From: Solenopsis invicta
Taxonomy: Eukaryota; Arthropoda; Insecta; Hymenoptera; Formicidae
Assembly (NCBI RefSeq): GCF_016802725.1
Contig: NC_052666.1
Span: forward strand, 811,001 to 875,000
Reading direction: 5' to 3'
DNA length: 64,000 bases
The notes beneath the pieces are model-generated. The model was given only the letters and a program-made list of their open reading frames with translations, ran no database searches and was not told the DNA's origin. Positions 11,819-24,487 of this stretch are shown piece by piece (within the stretch, counting starts at the first letter, position 1; each line of letters opens with the position of its first letter). The position numbers and the translations under genes are program-made.

Positions 11819-12420
11819 TATATAAAATCACACAAACAATACAAGCACAAAAATTTAGCTGCGACCATTGAAGGCATTCTTGTTCAATTTGAATTGATAC
11901 GGTAACGGTCAAAATATCTTTCTACTACTTTGAATAAAATTTTATTTATGAATAATGAATAATTTTTTATTCGAATAAAAATTTATTCGTTTATCCCGAA
12001 TAAAAATATTCTTGAATAAAATTTTATTTATGATTAAAAGATAATTTTTTATTTGAACAAAAATTTATTCGTCTATCTCGAATAAAATAATTTTGAATAA
12101 AATTTTTATTCAAATAGAAATTTATTTATTATTCGTAAATAAAATCTTATTTATTATTCATTATTTATATAATACAAATAAAAATTATAAATAAAATTTT
12201 ATAAATAAAAATTTATTTGAATCAGCAATTCAAAAATTATTGTTTTCTATTTATCTTATTATTTTATTTATTATTTAATTTTATTATTTAACTTATTTTT
12301 TTTTTAAATAGTAGAGAGAAATATTTTGACCTTTGCTGTATCAATACAAATTGAACAAGAATGCCTTCTACGGTCGCAGCTAAGTTTTCATGTTTGTATT
12401 GTTTGCATTGATTTTATATA
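11819..12420. repeat. Large foldback element with about 112-bp arms
   Basis: Arms 11819-11930 and 12308-12420 are inverted copies; both contain CAAACAATACAA, TTAGCTGCGACC and AAGGCATTCTTGTTCAATTT on their respective strands. The interior is made of GAATAAA/TTTATTC-like motifs. No ORF. Confidence 0.8.
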
Positions 12421-12819
12421 CTAATTCCTCAAGTTATTCTTTTTACTTATTTTACTATACTTTGTTTATTTACTTTTTATTTTTTATTATATTTTAATAA
12501 TTATTTTATTATGTCTTTAATAACTATAATAACCATGAATGTATCTCTAAATTAAAAGTAAAAATAAACGTAACTTTTGTAGCGTTATATAAATTTAGCT
12601 ATAAATTTATTCACACTTTTCAAATCAACCGTATAAAGCTGATAAAAATGAGGTAAAGATATTATCGAAGTTTATTTTTTTAAATCTTATATTGGATATA
12701 ATAGCAACAATGAAAAAAGAAATTGACATGCAGATAATGATAAAAGAAAGAATAATAAAGAAAGAATAATAAAAGAAAGAATAACAAATAAATGTAATAT
12801 AAATAAAAATAATGCGAAT

Positions 12820-14010
12820 AAAGAATGATGTGAATAATGAATAACGCGAATGATAAATAATGCTTATGATACAAATAACGAATAATGCGAATAACGAATA
12901 ATGCGAATAACGAATAATGCGAATAATGAAGAATGCGAATAATGAATAACGCAAATAACAAATAATAGTTAATAATATGTATAATAAATAATACGAATAG
13001 TAATTATTGTCTATAGTACAAATAACGAATAACGCGAATAACGAATAATAGCCAATAGAGGAGAAGAGGGTAATATGACACCCATTTTCATTTTATTGAA
13101 TCATTTTGTTTATAATTAATATTTTCTATTAAAACTTGAACGATTACATTCGTCAAAATATTATTTGACAGATTCTAGGCTCAAAGTAATGAGATATTTA
13201 TTATTTAGGACGTGATTTATAAAAATCTAATGCTCTGCATAATCGGTGGCAGAAAAAAAGTGGTTGTAATATGGCTATCTATAAGAATAATTTAAGAAAG
13301 TTAGTTTAATTTAGAAGAAACACAGTATCTTGTTACAAAATTATGTATTTTTAATTTTCCATTGTTTAGAATTTTCCTAATATAGAATTTTCTTGCGTTC
13401 AGTAACTTTAAAAATACCATTAGAAATTTAGTTAGAAATGTCATTTTATCCCTGTTTAACATTAAACAACAAGCATAAAATAATGTTTTTAATGTTTCTA
13501 AACACCGCTCTCTAGAATGACGAGCGATTTATTGAAGAAATATTTCAATATAAAAATTTTGCTTAAAAAGTCATATTAATGAAATTCCATGTTATTGTTT
13601 TAACTTTGTATAACTCAAAATGTGTATAGCTGAATAAAAAGGTAAATAATAAAAAAAACATTCAAGTGTATGTACATTCGTGTGATAATACACTCAAGTT
13701 TAAAAATAATGAGAAAGTATGAGTAATTAGAGGTTAAAGGTGAACCTTGAAAAAGTTTAGAAGTGCTCAAAAGTAAAAATGCCTTATAACAATTGTCACT
13801 TATTATGTATTGTCATATTAATATCACTAAAAAACGGCGGGCTACTAAATGAATAACTCCATAAGCAATTGTTAGAATACGTCATCTAATAACGGAGATA
13901 ATAGGGGTAACCATATTGTCGACAGTAGCCATAATACCCTCTTCTCCTCTAATATGAATAACGAATAATGAGAATAATGAATAATGCAAATAACGAATAA
14001 TGTGAATATT
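12820..14010. repeat. GAATAAYG minisatellite, interrupted
   Basis: Irregular repeats of GCGAATAACGAATAAT-like motifs at about 12820-13055 resume at 13952-14010. The gap is filled by the TIR element 13058-13949. Minus-strand ORFs here (12625-12961) are translation artefacts of the repeat. Confidence 0.85.
13058..13949. mobile_element. 892-bp non-autonomous TIR element with TA target duplication
   Basis: Ends are GAGGAGAAGAGGGTAATATG on the left and, as reverse complement on the right, GAGGAGAAGAGGGTATTATG, flanked by TA on both sides (13056-13057, 13950-13951). It splits the minisatellite cleanly. No ORF of size. The TA duplication fits the Tc1/mariner superfamily. Confidence 0.8.
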
Positions 14011-15990
14011 TAATCATTCAGTTATCAGCTGATTCACCGATTATTATTAATACAAAACAATTTTTCTCCTGTCAATAATTTAAAATAATGATAAAACAGA
14101 TTGCAATCCGTTTTCTCTTTTTACCTTCATTACCTATTAAAATCAATTTTTATTTTAAATACCAACAAATACATGTGGCAATATCTCATCAAATGGACGA
14201 ACGAAAAAATTAGAATTCTTATTTGAAAAACGTTCCTAAAATTTTACCAAAACATAGCTTACGTTTTCAAAATTCTTAAAAAAAAAATAACTTACTATAT
14301 CTTTCGCAAGATAATTTTCAAAACGCGTATAATTATTTATAGCAAATACATATTTATTGATTGTAACAACATTTTATTGATTAGAATACATGTGGTCAAC
14401 CTAATGTAATTAACATGGTTTTAAAAAATATTATATTAGTATTATTTACAGTAACATGTTAAATTTTGGTAATCTAAATATTCATAATAACAAAATTTAA
14501 ATTAAGGCAAACATTGGTTTAAAATGCCTGACAATGATTAAAAACTTAAACGTTTTTCTTAAGTAACACATGATTGCCACGATAAGATCAAGATGTTTTA
14601 ATGAAATTATTACATTAAATCTTACGATAATCCCATAAAGTGCTATTCATTTTTCTAACGTTAATATTATTCTGGATGAAAATTTACCCCCACATAATTA
14701 AGAAATTGTTTACACTTTTAAAAAATTTTTCAGATTTTTTCTACTTTGAATTGCAAGATGTGTTAGAGAATAATGATTAAATTCTATTATTTTAATGTAA
14801 AAAAAGCCTTAAATATTAAATATTATTTTAAATTATCATATGTTTAATAACACAAAAATTCTTTTAAAATTATTATTTGAGTGAAAATATACCCATAGTA
14901 CATTAGAGTTAATATAAATGACATAATGAAGTGTCTTTTCGACAATTAATTGTACAGATGATACCGTTATTATATAATTAAAGTTGAAATAAAACATTTA
15001 TCAATTTTCCAGGTCAATTATTTCAAGACTGATGACTTACTAATTTTATATTTTTAGGACCAGATTTGGTCAATCGTTAGTGCTACGATCACGTTACACT
15101 TCCAATATAGAAGTCCGATTTGAACACAAATTCTTTCGAACTTTGAAACAAAATTTAAACAATAAACCGTAAAAGTAATCTGAAAATTCTTGATATTTTT
15201 GAATTCTACATTTTTTAATTACACAGAAAATTTAGGGGGATCTTGTGCTTTGAACACTGAAAGATGTGTTTACAAGATCTCGATGCGCTGAAAACGACTA
15301 CATTGTTCGTTTTTGTTTCATCACTCTTCATTTTTTTAATATTAATCGCAAAAACAATTTCTTTGAAATTCGATTTTTTAATAATTTTTTCTTGGCTAAA
15401 GGAAAAAGATAGTGAGATCAGCTTTGCGACATATTACACAGAAATACTCCCACAATATTGAAAATATTTTTCCGCAACTTATAAAAATGTTTTATGCAAA
15501 CCGTAAACAAAGAACTTTAATAAAATTGTGAAAAATATTAGTAAAAAAATGATAAATTTTGAAATATATAACCAAGTAATTCAAAAAAAGAAAATTTTTA
15601 AAAATATTTAAGCATTTGGGTTTATAACTGTATGTTTCTAGTTTAATCCTTTTTTTTTGAACAATTAAGTTTCAACCATTTGTTAAAAAATTATTAAATT
15701 TAAAGCATAAATGCATCCCGCGTGCACCATCGGTGACGCCGCGCATTTAAAACCATTGAAAACATTAAAATGTTCGATTTTTTAAATAGAAAATAAATAA
15801 ATTGTATCTTTATCCTCAAATTGAGTTATTTACGTTCATTTTTTCAAATTTGTAAGACATACAGTTGCGTACTCCACCACTACATAATGCTTTTCGTTAT
15901 TATGTTGCATAAAACACACCCAATGTCCATCTATCATAAATCACATTTTGTTGCAAAAACACCAAATATTTCATCGCAATGCACGATAAT
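14011..15990. other. AT-rich intergenic DNA
   Basis: Only short ORFs (for example 15264-15461) without recognisable similarity. No element boundaries seen. Confidence 0.4.
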
Positions 15991-16255
15991 ACTGTACATA
16001 GCACATAATACTGCAGCGATAACGCAGCGATATTACTTTTTCATTGTAATATTGCCGTAAAATATAGCAAAACTATTAACTGAAATATTACTGTAATATT
16101 AGAGTAAATCAAAATGTCCGCGAAAACCGAAAACGCATCATAGTAATGTTACTGTAATATTATACAATATTTCTATGATGTTTATATGATACTTATATAT
16201 TGTAATATTGCGAGGAATTAAATAAATAAACTATTTTAACGATTTTTTTTGTTTT

Positions 16256-16520
16256 TATTGTTATTCTTAACGTTATGTTAAAAATTGTTACATGTAATAT
16301 TAGACATAGAAGAAAATAACGCATTGATATAATATTAGACGTAGGAAAAAGTTATTATAACGTTTATATAATTAGTTAATACAATAAGTAATACTGTTAC
16401 GAATTAAAAAGTTATAACAATACGCTGCAGATCATATAATATGTTTAAATGCATTGACATTTATTGTAAATTTTAAATAAATAAACTAACACAAAATTTC
16501 CTAAAAGTGGACGTACGCTT
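16256..16520 (-). repeat. Inverted copy of the FPPS psi1 3' flank
   Basis: The reverse complement matches about 4470-4740 along its length, including AATTCGTAACA, ATTACTTATTGTATTAA and GACATTTATTGTAAA-type phrases. It stops before any FPPS coding sequence. Confidence 0.75.
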
Positions 16521-16524
16521 AAGC

Positions 16525-17160
16525 AGGTTCTATTGTTAGGGCAACGTGACCAAAAAAATATGAAAAAATATAAATACTGTTCTTTAAAAGTAGCTAAATC
16601 CCTAGGTAATTTTTTTAGGTAGGGTTGCCGACTTAAAACTCGGGAAAAACGCTTTTGAAAAGTCCGATTTATACACATGTCTTATGGGAGATATGAAAAA
16701 TTCATTGGTTATTTAAAGATATCTATTCAGAAAGTGACAAGAAGTAAATAAAAAACTGACATTGAAAGAGTAGTATCTCCTTTATCATTTAAAGCAAAAA
16801 AATAATACTTTGCCGAAGAAATGAATGAGAAATTTCGTAAAGACGTTGTGAAAAGTGTAGGTTTTGAATGCGTCATAAAACACCAACATGCGGGATTTCG
16901 TATATAACCCACAATTTTGTCAATAAACTTATCTCCTTCAACGCTCTTTCTTTCCTTGCTTTTAAGATATTTTCGCTTCTAACACTTTCTTTTTAACAAA
17001 TTGACCTCTACGCTTACCACTGGTCATTCTTATAGCATGTCTTTCTTTATTTGATGAAGGCATCTCGCCATTTCAGTGTAAACATGCTACATTTGCAGGT
17101 TAGCATGTGTTTGTCAACACACGTTCTGCTGTCGCGAGAAAACGTGCGAGCGCAGTGGTT
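16525..17160. other. Intergenic DNA with a possible decayed minus-strand ORF
   Basis: On the minus strand an ATG at about 17062 opens a Lys/Arg-rich start (MPSSNKERHAIRMTSGKRRG) that meets a stop near 16960. Another frame continues to 16727. This looks like a decayed transposon-type ORF with frameshifts, but no family was recognised. Confidence 0.3.
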
Positions 17161-17499
17161 ACTACTCTGTTCAACCAAACCTTGAATTTTTTACTTAATA
17201 AATAATATTAAATTGTTTATACTTCAAATTACTCAATTTAACAGTCATCTTAAATAAAATTATGATTTTACGAATAAGATTTATGGTAAAAGCAGTTTTT
17301 TTTCACACTTTTTCGTAGTCCTCATTTGACTTCGGAATACCGATAGAACCTCCTTAATGTCAACTCCAAAAGCAGGAGCCTTTATCCTTCACCCATAGTA
17401 ATAATTATTGCAAAATTTTATTTCGATTAGATGTAACTGCATGTTGACTGAAGCATTGTTGCTTGTTATTAAAGTTTTAGAACATTAATTTTGACGAGA

Positions 17500-17990
17500 A
17501 TGGCTTGTTTTACCTCTCAAACAATGGAAGAGGAAAGTCAGTTGATGTCCGGTCAGTTGTGGCCGGACATTATTAGCGATTTGACGGATGCAGTAAAAAA
17601 AGTGAATATCGACATTAGAAACTGGGTGACAAAAGTAATTTATTAATACAAATACTAATATACAATAATTATGGATATATTATCGCAATATTGCAATATT
17701 ATAGCAATACGTATTATGCACGGGAATGAATGTGTTTATTAATATATAAAAAATTTACAACAATAAGATATGAACAAATCATAAATTTGAACAAATGTAT
17801 AGACTAATGTATCTTTCTATTACACATTTTATTAAACATTTTTATTACAGGTATTAGAGTACAATGTCCCAGGAGGGAAGAAAATTCGAGCGTTAATGTT
17901 AATTTATTCGTACAAATTATTGGCTCCAAACGAACAACAAACAGAAGCAAACATCGTTTGGTACGGATTTTAGCGTGGTGTATAAGACTG
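17500..17990 (+). pseudogene. FPPS: FPPS-like exons 1 and 2 at the left edge of the array
   Basis: Exon 1 (17500-17634, 45 codons) is fully open and keeps both Trp codons and a GT donor. Exon 2 (17851-17990) reads VLEYNVPGGKKIRA and LIYSYKLLAPNEQQT but is 140 bp where psi1 has 141; the missing base near 17950 leads to TAG. Homology to psi1 runs from about 17410 to 18155, introns included, and is then cut by E1. This is the only exon 2 associated with the array, so it was probably the 5' half of the FPPS copy from which U1 arose. Confidence 0.85.
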
Positions 17991-18156
17991 GTATGTAATT
18001 TTGTTCCCCTTTTCCTTATGAATACGTATTATAAAATTAAATAAATTAAACGCAGAATGTGACATTTTAATTTATAACGTCTTTAAAAATAGTCTAATGT
18101 ATAATGAGCGATTTAATTACAAATATAATATTTAAAATTAAATAAATAGTGCGATT

Positions 18157-19630
18157 GTTACGTCCGGCGGACTCCACGATTTCCCTTTTCGCTGATACAA
18201 CAAATATTCCTCATCTTATCATAAAGAAAACGCAACAGCGTGAAAAAATTGTTCCTGAGATATATAATTCTCAAATATCATAACCGGAACGACAAGGTGA
18301 AAATACAAGAAGAAATCTTGTATTGACAGAATCGAGAGGAATATTTGGTCATTTTGATGCAACCATCCGTGAGAACGGGCAAAACCAGGATCTAAAGAGA
18401 AAAAACCTAATTTTATCTAATTGTAAGTCCGACGCCAGTAATAGATAAAATTAATCCTAGACATCGGACAAGAAATTTATAAATTAAGATTTATGGTCCT
18501 GGCTTTGCTTGTTGAGGTGCGCATCCCGAAGAACCCTCGGTAGCGATACAAACGACACGGATTACTAAAGCAAATTAATCCTTCAAAAAGGGAGAGCGAT
18601 TAGTAAGGAATCCTCGGAACGATTGGACGATCTAATAACCCGCCCCTCTTTAAGAATTAAGAAATCTTCAGAACGATTGGGCGATCTAACAATTCGCCCC
18701 CCTTAAAATTAAGGAAAACTCGGACGAAGACGGAGAATTAACCAATAAAAGATCATTCGACAAGATGATTGACAAGGAGCGTTGGTGAATTAGCCAACAA
18801 CAAATCAAATTTTCAGAACAGGACAAAATCTATAAAAATCTCAAATCTCCCACCTAAAATCCCTACTCCACTCACTCGATCAACTTTACGCCCTTTTTCA
18901 AGCCCTATAAAATGTCCAACTTCTTAATAATCATCATCTCTTGGTTCCCTCATGTCTCGAGTCGAAGTTATTGTTGCAAAAATATTCATACAGAGATATC
19001 TCAGCATTATAATATTAAGGAGTAAATATATCCAAAATAATTAAGAAAATTAATTAAAATGATTTGTTTATAGAGTGTAACATTTTTTTTTCTTTTATCG
19101 AATATCAATTCCATAATTCGAAAATACTGATTTTGTTAACGAACGCTAGATGCAGTGATGCGGATCAAATTGGCGGAAGTTTTGTATGTATAAATTTCTT
19201 GAGCACAGGCTCTAACTGAATAAAATTAGCTGAAGCTTAAATCGCTTAAAATAACCCGCGCACGCTCAATTTTTTCCCAGTTTATATACAGAATCTATCC
19301 CGATACCCCTTCATTCTCCCTTCCAAGCCCATATTCTCCTGTTCCTGCAGATTTCTTTGACCCCCCCTTCCCTTTTGAATTCCATGTCCAGCGTGAAAAT
19401 TCATAGAGGAAATCTCTTCCTCTCCTTCATCCACAAATTCTACTCACGTGTAGCATGGAATTCTTAGAAAAAATCGCCTCTCCTCTTTTACCCACTAATT
19501 TTGTTCAGCGTGGAATTTCTAGAAGAAATAATCACGCCTTCTCTTAAATCCTGACCATGATCCTGACCACCCCTCTCCTACAGAATATGTCCACACACTC
19601 TTCTATAATTATTTCAATACCTCCTATTAG
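18157..19630 (+). mobile_element. E1 element in U1, inserted in FPPS intron 2
   Basis: Compared with psi1, intron 2 is interrupted between GCGATT (18151) and ACATTTATTG (19631). E1 opens with TTACGTCCGGCGGACTCCAC after TG, has two tandem roughly 55-bp GAACGATTGG-type repeats near 18615-18720, and a core promoter near 18890-18915 with CCCTATAAAATG. Its 3' half aligns in order with the ORF at 41388-42062 (CCAGCGTG, GAATTCTTAGAA, CCATGATCCTGACC, then an AATTATTTC end) but is broken by stops. The GTGGAATTCTTAGAAGAA motif appears three times about 60 bp apart (19390-19540). It may be an LTR-type element with a gag-like relic; that class call is inference. Confidence 0.65.
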
Positions 19631-19639
19631 ACATTTATT

Positions 19640-20487
19640 GTTGTACAAGCCGATGGACTCATGCTAGATGACATTGAGGATAGATCGCTAATGCGAAGAG
19701 GTAAACAATGTTGGTACCAACGCAATGATGTTGATTTAATGGCCATCAATGATGGCCTGATGTTAGAAAACTCTGTATATTATCTAATTCAAAAGCACTT
19801 CAAGAAGGAAAATTGTTATGTTCATCTACTAGAAACAGTCCATACAATGAGTGAAAATATATTATCTATACATAGGGAAGTACCCCAACATTGTTCTTTT
19901 CCTTTTGACCGAGCAATTATATATTATGAAAATATTTCCACAGAATATATAGACAACAATATTAGGCCAATCTTTGGATATGTTGTCAACCAACTTAGGC
20001 AAGAAGCCAAATCTGGCCTTATTTACGATGGACCCTTATAAGTCCATTGTCGAGTATAAAACATCATATTACACTTTTATTTGGCCTGTAACCTCAGCAA
20101 TGCACTTAATAAGTATAACATTTTTGAATTTAAATATTGAAATTTCGAATTTTCACAAGTTTTGAATCGACGAATTCTTTAACTTATTCTTTGAACTTCG
20201 AAACAATAATGCTTTGATAGTAATAATGTAACACGTTACTTATTCCACAGGCAGGAATAAAAGACCCTGAAACGTTTGAACGTGCAGAACACATTTTGTT
20301 GGAAATAGGATATTTATTCCAAATACAAGATGACTGTTTGGCTTTCTTTAAAGATTCCAAAACTTTTGGAAAAGATATACAAGAAGGCAAATATACATAG
20401 CTGGTGGTTGAAGCTCTTTAACGCGCCACTTCGAAACAAAGTAAATATTATTTGATAGATATTATCGTTGTTGTTATAATATTAATA

Positions 20488-20550
<63 letters not shown>

Positions 20551-20790
20551 ATTAATCCTTTTTCTTGTTTTCTTATTTCTCCACTTGGAAATGTTATAAA
20601 GTTGCGGATTCGCAAAAATAAAACACGTAGAAGAACTCTTAATTGACCTGAATTTGCCCCAGATTTATACCAGATTTGAAGAAGATCAACATAATATCAT
20701 AAAGGCACAAATACAGTAAATTTCATGCGGACCTGTACGCAGTATGCTCTTCGGGTTATTAGGGAGGATTTACCGCAAGGTGTCATGAAA
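19640..20790 (+). pseudogene. FPPS: FPPS exons 3-7, unit U1
   Basis: Exon 3-4 (to 19846) has DDIED and RRGKQCWY. Exon 5 is 19944-20108, exon 6 from 20251, exon 7 about 20589-20786. Shared defects of the array: the acceptor of exon 3 is lost (the psi1 ACACAG block is gone); the donor after exon 4 is AT instead of GT (19847); exon 5 has TAG for Trp (19950); the donor after exon 5 is AT (20109); exon 6 lacks 6 bp and has TAG for Trp (20398) and TAA for Gln; the exon 7 acceptor is GG. The second Asp-rich motif reads DDCLAFF. A 126-codon ORF at 19661-20041 runs through the retained intron and is not a known protein. Confidence 0.9.
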
Positions 20791-20814
20791 GCTGATTGAA
20801 CACCAAAATGATAA

Positions 20815-21719
20815 TAGGAGCCTGTCACCGGAGGATTCCACGATTTTCCTTCTCGCATCCCTCGCGTAAAATATGAAATACGAAACAAAGCGAGGAGATT
20901 GTCTCTAAGGTTTATAACACTCAATTATTACATCCGGAGGACTCCACGATTTCTCTTTTACAAATAACGCCATCACTTGGTTATTATAAAAAAAAATTGA
21001 ACATCGTCCCTGAACGATATAATGCTCAAATATTATATCCGGAGCAATAAGCTCGTTAAATAGAAGCAAAAAAGAAGAAATTGTGCGATGACGGAATTAC
21101 GAGCAATATTTACTCATTTTAACACCATAAGAACAAACGAAGCCAGGACTTGGAAAGGAAAAAACCTAAATGATATTTAAGTCCGGCGAGACAGTGGACC
21201 TCGTCGTCAAAAGAACCGCGCCCATGGTGCCACAACCGGCGAAGGGCGCAACTTACGACGCCCTGTTAAACAAAAAAAAACTCCAGAAGGTAAAAGAAAT
21301 TCACGATTTTATTCGGGATCGAATCTTCCACAAAGAGAAATCGTCAAATAACGAATCCCTTAGACAATTGGGTGACGCAACTGTTCAGCCCTAAAATTAA
21401 GAAAACTCAAGAGAAGATGGAAAACTAATCAACGAAAGATCATCCGAAAAAACGATTGGTAGTGAGCGATGGTGAACTACCAACGAATAAGTCCGAAACT
21501 TTAACAACAAATAATCTACAAGAGAAGAGAGAAATCTCCAAAAGCTTCACCCAATCAAATTTCTATTCCACTCACTCGATCAACCTTACGCCCCTTTTCA
21601 AGCCCTATAAAATGCCCAACTTCCTAACACTCATGATCATGTAGTCGGATATTATGAACGAGCTCACAGATGCAGCAGAAAAAAATGTGAATATCGACGT
21701 TAGCAAATGGATGAGAAAA
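20815..21719 (+). mobile_element. E3/E2 promoter element fused to FPPS exon 1 remnant, unit U1
   Basis: Two element starts lie in tandem, with GGAGGATTCCACGATTTTCC at about 20838 and GGAGGACTCCACGATTTCTC at 20936. E2 runs to a TATA box (CCCTATAAAATGCCC, about 21603) and ends some 30 bp beyond it. FPPS exon 1 sequence starts at about 21645 (encoding PDIMNELTDAAEK) and runs to 21719 with an intact Trp codon and GT donor. The true FPPS start codon is missing. An open frame 21170-21394 in E2 is GC-richer than its surroundings but not recognised. Confidence 0.7.
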
Positions 21720-22247
21720 GTAAAGAATAACGTGTCACTCATAAAATTGCACCCATTCTGTAAACAGTTTACAATAAAAATAATGCACAAAAATAAATCA
21801 CACCTTTATTTATACGACATATTCTCTTTTTGTGATATTGATTTACAGGTCAAATAATTTTTAAAATTGTTGAAAATTAAATTAAATTAAATTGGGATTT
21901 TGACTCTCCTTATTCGGCTACACCTTTTGTGTTTGTATTTTTTTTTAATTAAATATGTATTGCATGTCTCAAACGGTTTATTTAAATGTTGATATTTTTA
22001 ATTTAACGCAAGATAAATAAAGTAGCATAAAGATATTATGTAAAACATTGATAGAAAAAATGTACAAAAATTGTCTTAAAGTATTAGATTTATTGCTCAA
22101 AATTTTTCACGTTATGGGTATTTGTTATCTTCCACAAAACAAACATATTTATTAACTTATAAAAATAATGATCTTTAACAGTCAAAGAAAAGGTTTTAAA
22201 AAATATTCTAACATTCAAGGTATTATTCTAAATATAAATATAAAATT

Positions 22248-23565
22248 CAAGAAGAAACCTTGTATTGACAGAATCGAGAGGAATATTTGGTCATTTTGAT
22301 GCAACGATCCGTGAGAACGGGCAAAGCCAGGATCTAAAAAGAAAAAACCTAATTTTATCTAAGTCCGACGCCAGTAATAGATAAAATTAATCCTAGACAT
22401 CGGACAAGAAATTTATAAATTAAGATTTATGGTCCTGGCTTTGCTTGTTCAGGTGCGCATCCCGAAGAACCCTCGGTAGCGATACAAACGACACGGATTA
22501 CTAAAGCAAATTAATCCTTCAAAAAGGGAGAGCGATTGGTAAGGAATCCTCGGAACGATTGGACGATCTAATAACCCGCCCCTCTTTAAGAATTAAGAAA
22601 TCTTCAGAACGATTGGGCGATCTAACGATTCGCCCCCCCTTAAAATTAAGGAAAACTCGGACGAAGACGGAGAATTAACCAATAAAAGATCATTCGACAA
22701 GATGATTGACAAAGAGCGTTGGTGAATTAGCCAACAACAAATCAAATTTTCAGAACAGGACAAAATCTATAAAAATCTCAAATCTCCCACCTAAAATCCC
22801 TACTCCACTCACTCGATCAACTTTACGCCCTTTTTCAAGCCCTATAAAATGTCCAACTTCTTAATAATCATCATCTCTTGGTTCCCTCATGTCTCGAGTC
22901 GAAGTTATTGTTGCAAAAATATTCATACAGAGATATCTCAGCATTATAATATTAAGGAGTAAATATATCCAAAATAATTAAGAAAATTAATTAAAATGAT
23001 TTGTTTATAGAGTGTAACATTTTTTTTTCTTTTATCGAATATCAATTCCATAATTCGAAAATACTGATTTTGTTAACGAACGCTAGATGCGGTGATGCGG
23101 ATCAAATTGGCGGAAGTTTTGTATGTATAAATTTCTTGAGCACAGGCTCTAACTGAATAAAATTAGCTGAAGCTTAAATCGCTTAAAATAACCCGCGCAC
23201 GCTCAATTTTTTCCCAGTTTATATACAGAATCTATCCCGATACCCCTTCATTCTCCCTTCCAAGCCCATATTCTCCTGTTCCTGCAGATTTCTTTGACCC
23301 CCCCTTCCCTTTTGAATTCCATGTCCAGCGTGAAAATTCATAGAGGAAATCTCTTCCTCTCCTTCATCCACAAATTCTACTCACGTGTAGCATGGAATTC
23401 TTAGAAAAAATCGCCTCTCCTCTTTTACCCACTAATTTTGTTCAGCGTGGAATTTCTAGAAGAAATAATCACGCCTTCTCTTAAATCCTGACCATGATCC
23501 TGACCACCCCTCTCCTACAGAATATGTCCACACACTCTTCTATAATTATTTCAATACCTCCTATT
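22248..23565 (+). mobile_element. E1 element in U2
   Basis: Differs from U1 E1 by loss of a 6-bp block (TTGTAA near U1 18422) and about ten substitutions, for example GATCCGTGAG for CATCCGTGAG. From here rightward the E1 copies are nearly uniform. Confidence 0.65.
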
Positions 23566-23576
23566 AGACATTTATT

Positions 23577-24424
23577 GTTGTACAAGCCGATGGACTCATG
23601 CTAGATGACATTGAGGATAGATCGCTAATGCGAAGAGGTAAACAATGTTGGTACCAACGCAATGATGTTGATTTAATGGCCATCAATGATGGCCTGATGT
23701 CAGAAAACTCTGTATATTATCTAATTCAAAAGCACTTCAAGAAGGAAAATTGTTATGTTCATCTACTAGAAACAGTCCATACAATGAGTGAAAATATATT
23801 ATCTATACATAGGGAAGTACCCCAACATTGTTCTTTTCCTTTTGACCGAGCAATTATATATTATGAAAATATTTCCACAGAATATATAGACAACAATATT
23901 AGGCCAATCTTTGGATATGTTGTCAACCAACTTAGGCAAGAAGCCAAATCTGGCCTTATTTACGATGGACCCTTATAAGTCCATTGTCGAGTATAAAACA
24001 TCATATTACACTTTTATTTGGCCTGTAACCTCAGCAATGCACTTAATAAGTATAACATTTTTGAATTTAAATATTGAAATTTCGAATTTTCACAAGTTTT
24101 GAATCGACGAATTCTTTAACTTATTCTTTGAACTTCGAAACAATAATGCTTTGATAGTAATAATGTAACACGTTACTTATTCCACAGGCAGGAATAAAAG
24201 ACCCTGAAACGTTTGAACGTGCAGAACACATTTTGTTGGAAATAGGATATTTATTCCAAATACAAGATGACTGTTTGGCTTTCTTTAAAGATTCCAAAAC
24301 TTTTGGAAAAGATATACAAGAAGGCAAATATACATAGCTGGTGGTTGAAGCTCTTTAACGCGCCACTTCGAAACAAAGTAAATATTATTTGATAGATATT
24401 ATCGTTGTTGTTATAATATTAATA

Positions 24425-24487
<63 letters not shown>

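Noticed and set aside
12625..12961. Minus-strand ORFs of 93-109 codons rich in Tyr, Ile, Phe
   Set aside because: Translation of the GAATAAYG minisatellite; pure repeat composition.
19661..20041. 126-codon ORFs (one per unit) as intact proteins
   Set aside because: They cover FPPS exon 3-4 plus an intron retained because its donor is lost; the frame leaves FPPS homology after ETVHT. Treated as read-through of a pseudogene.
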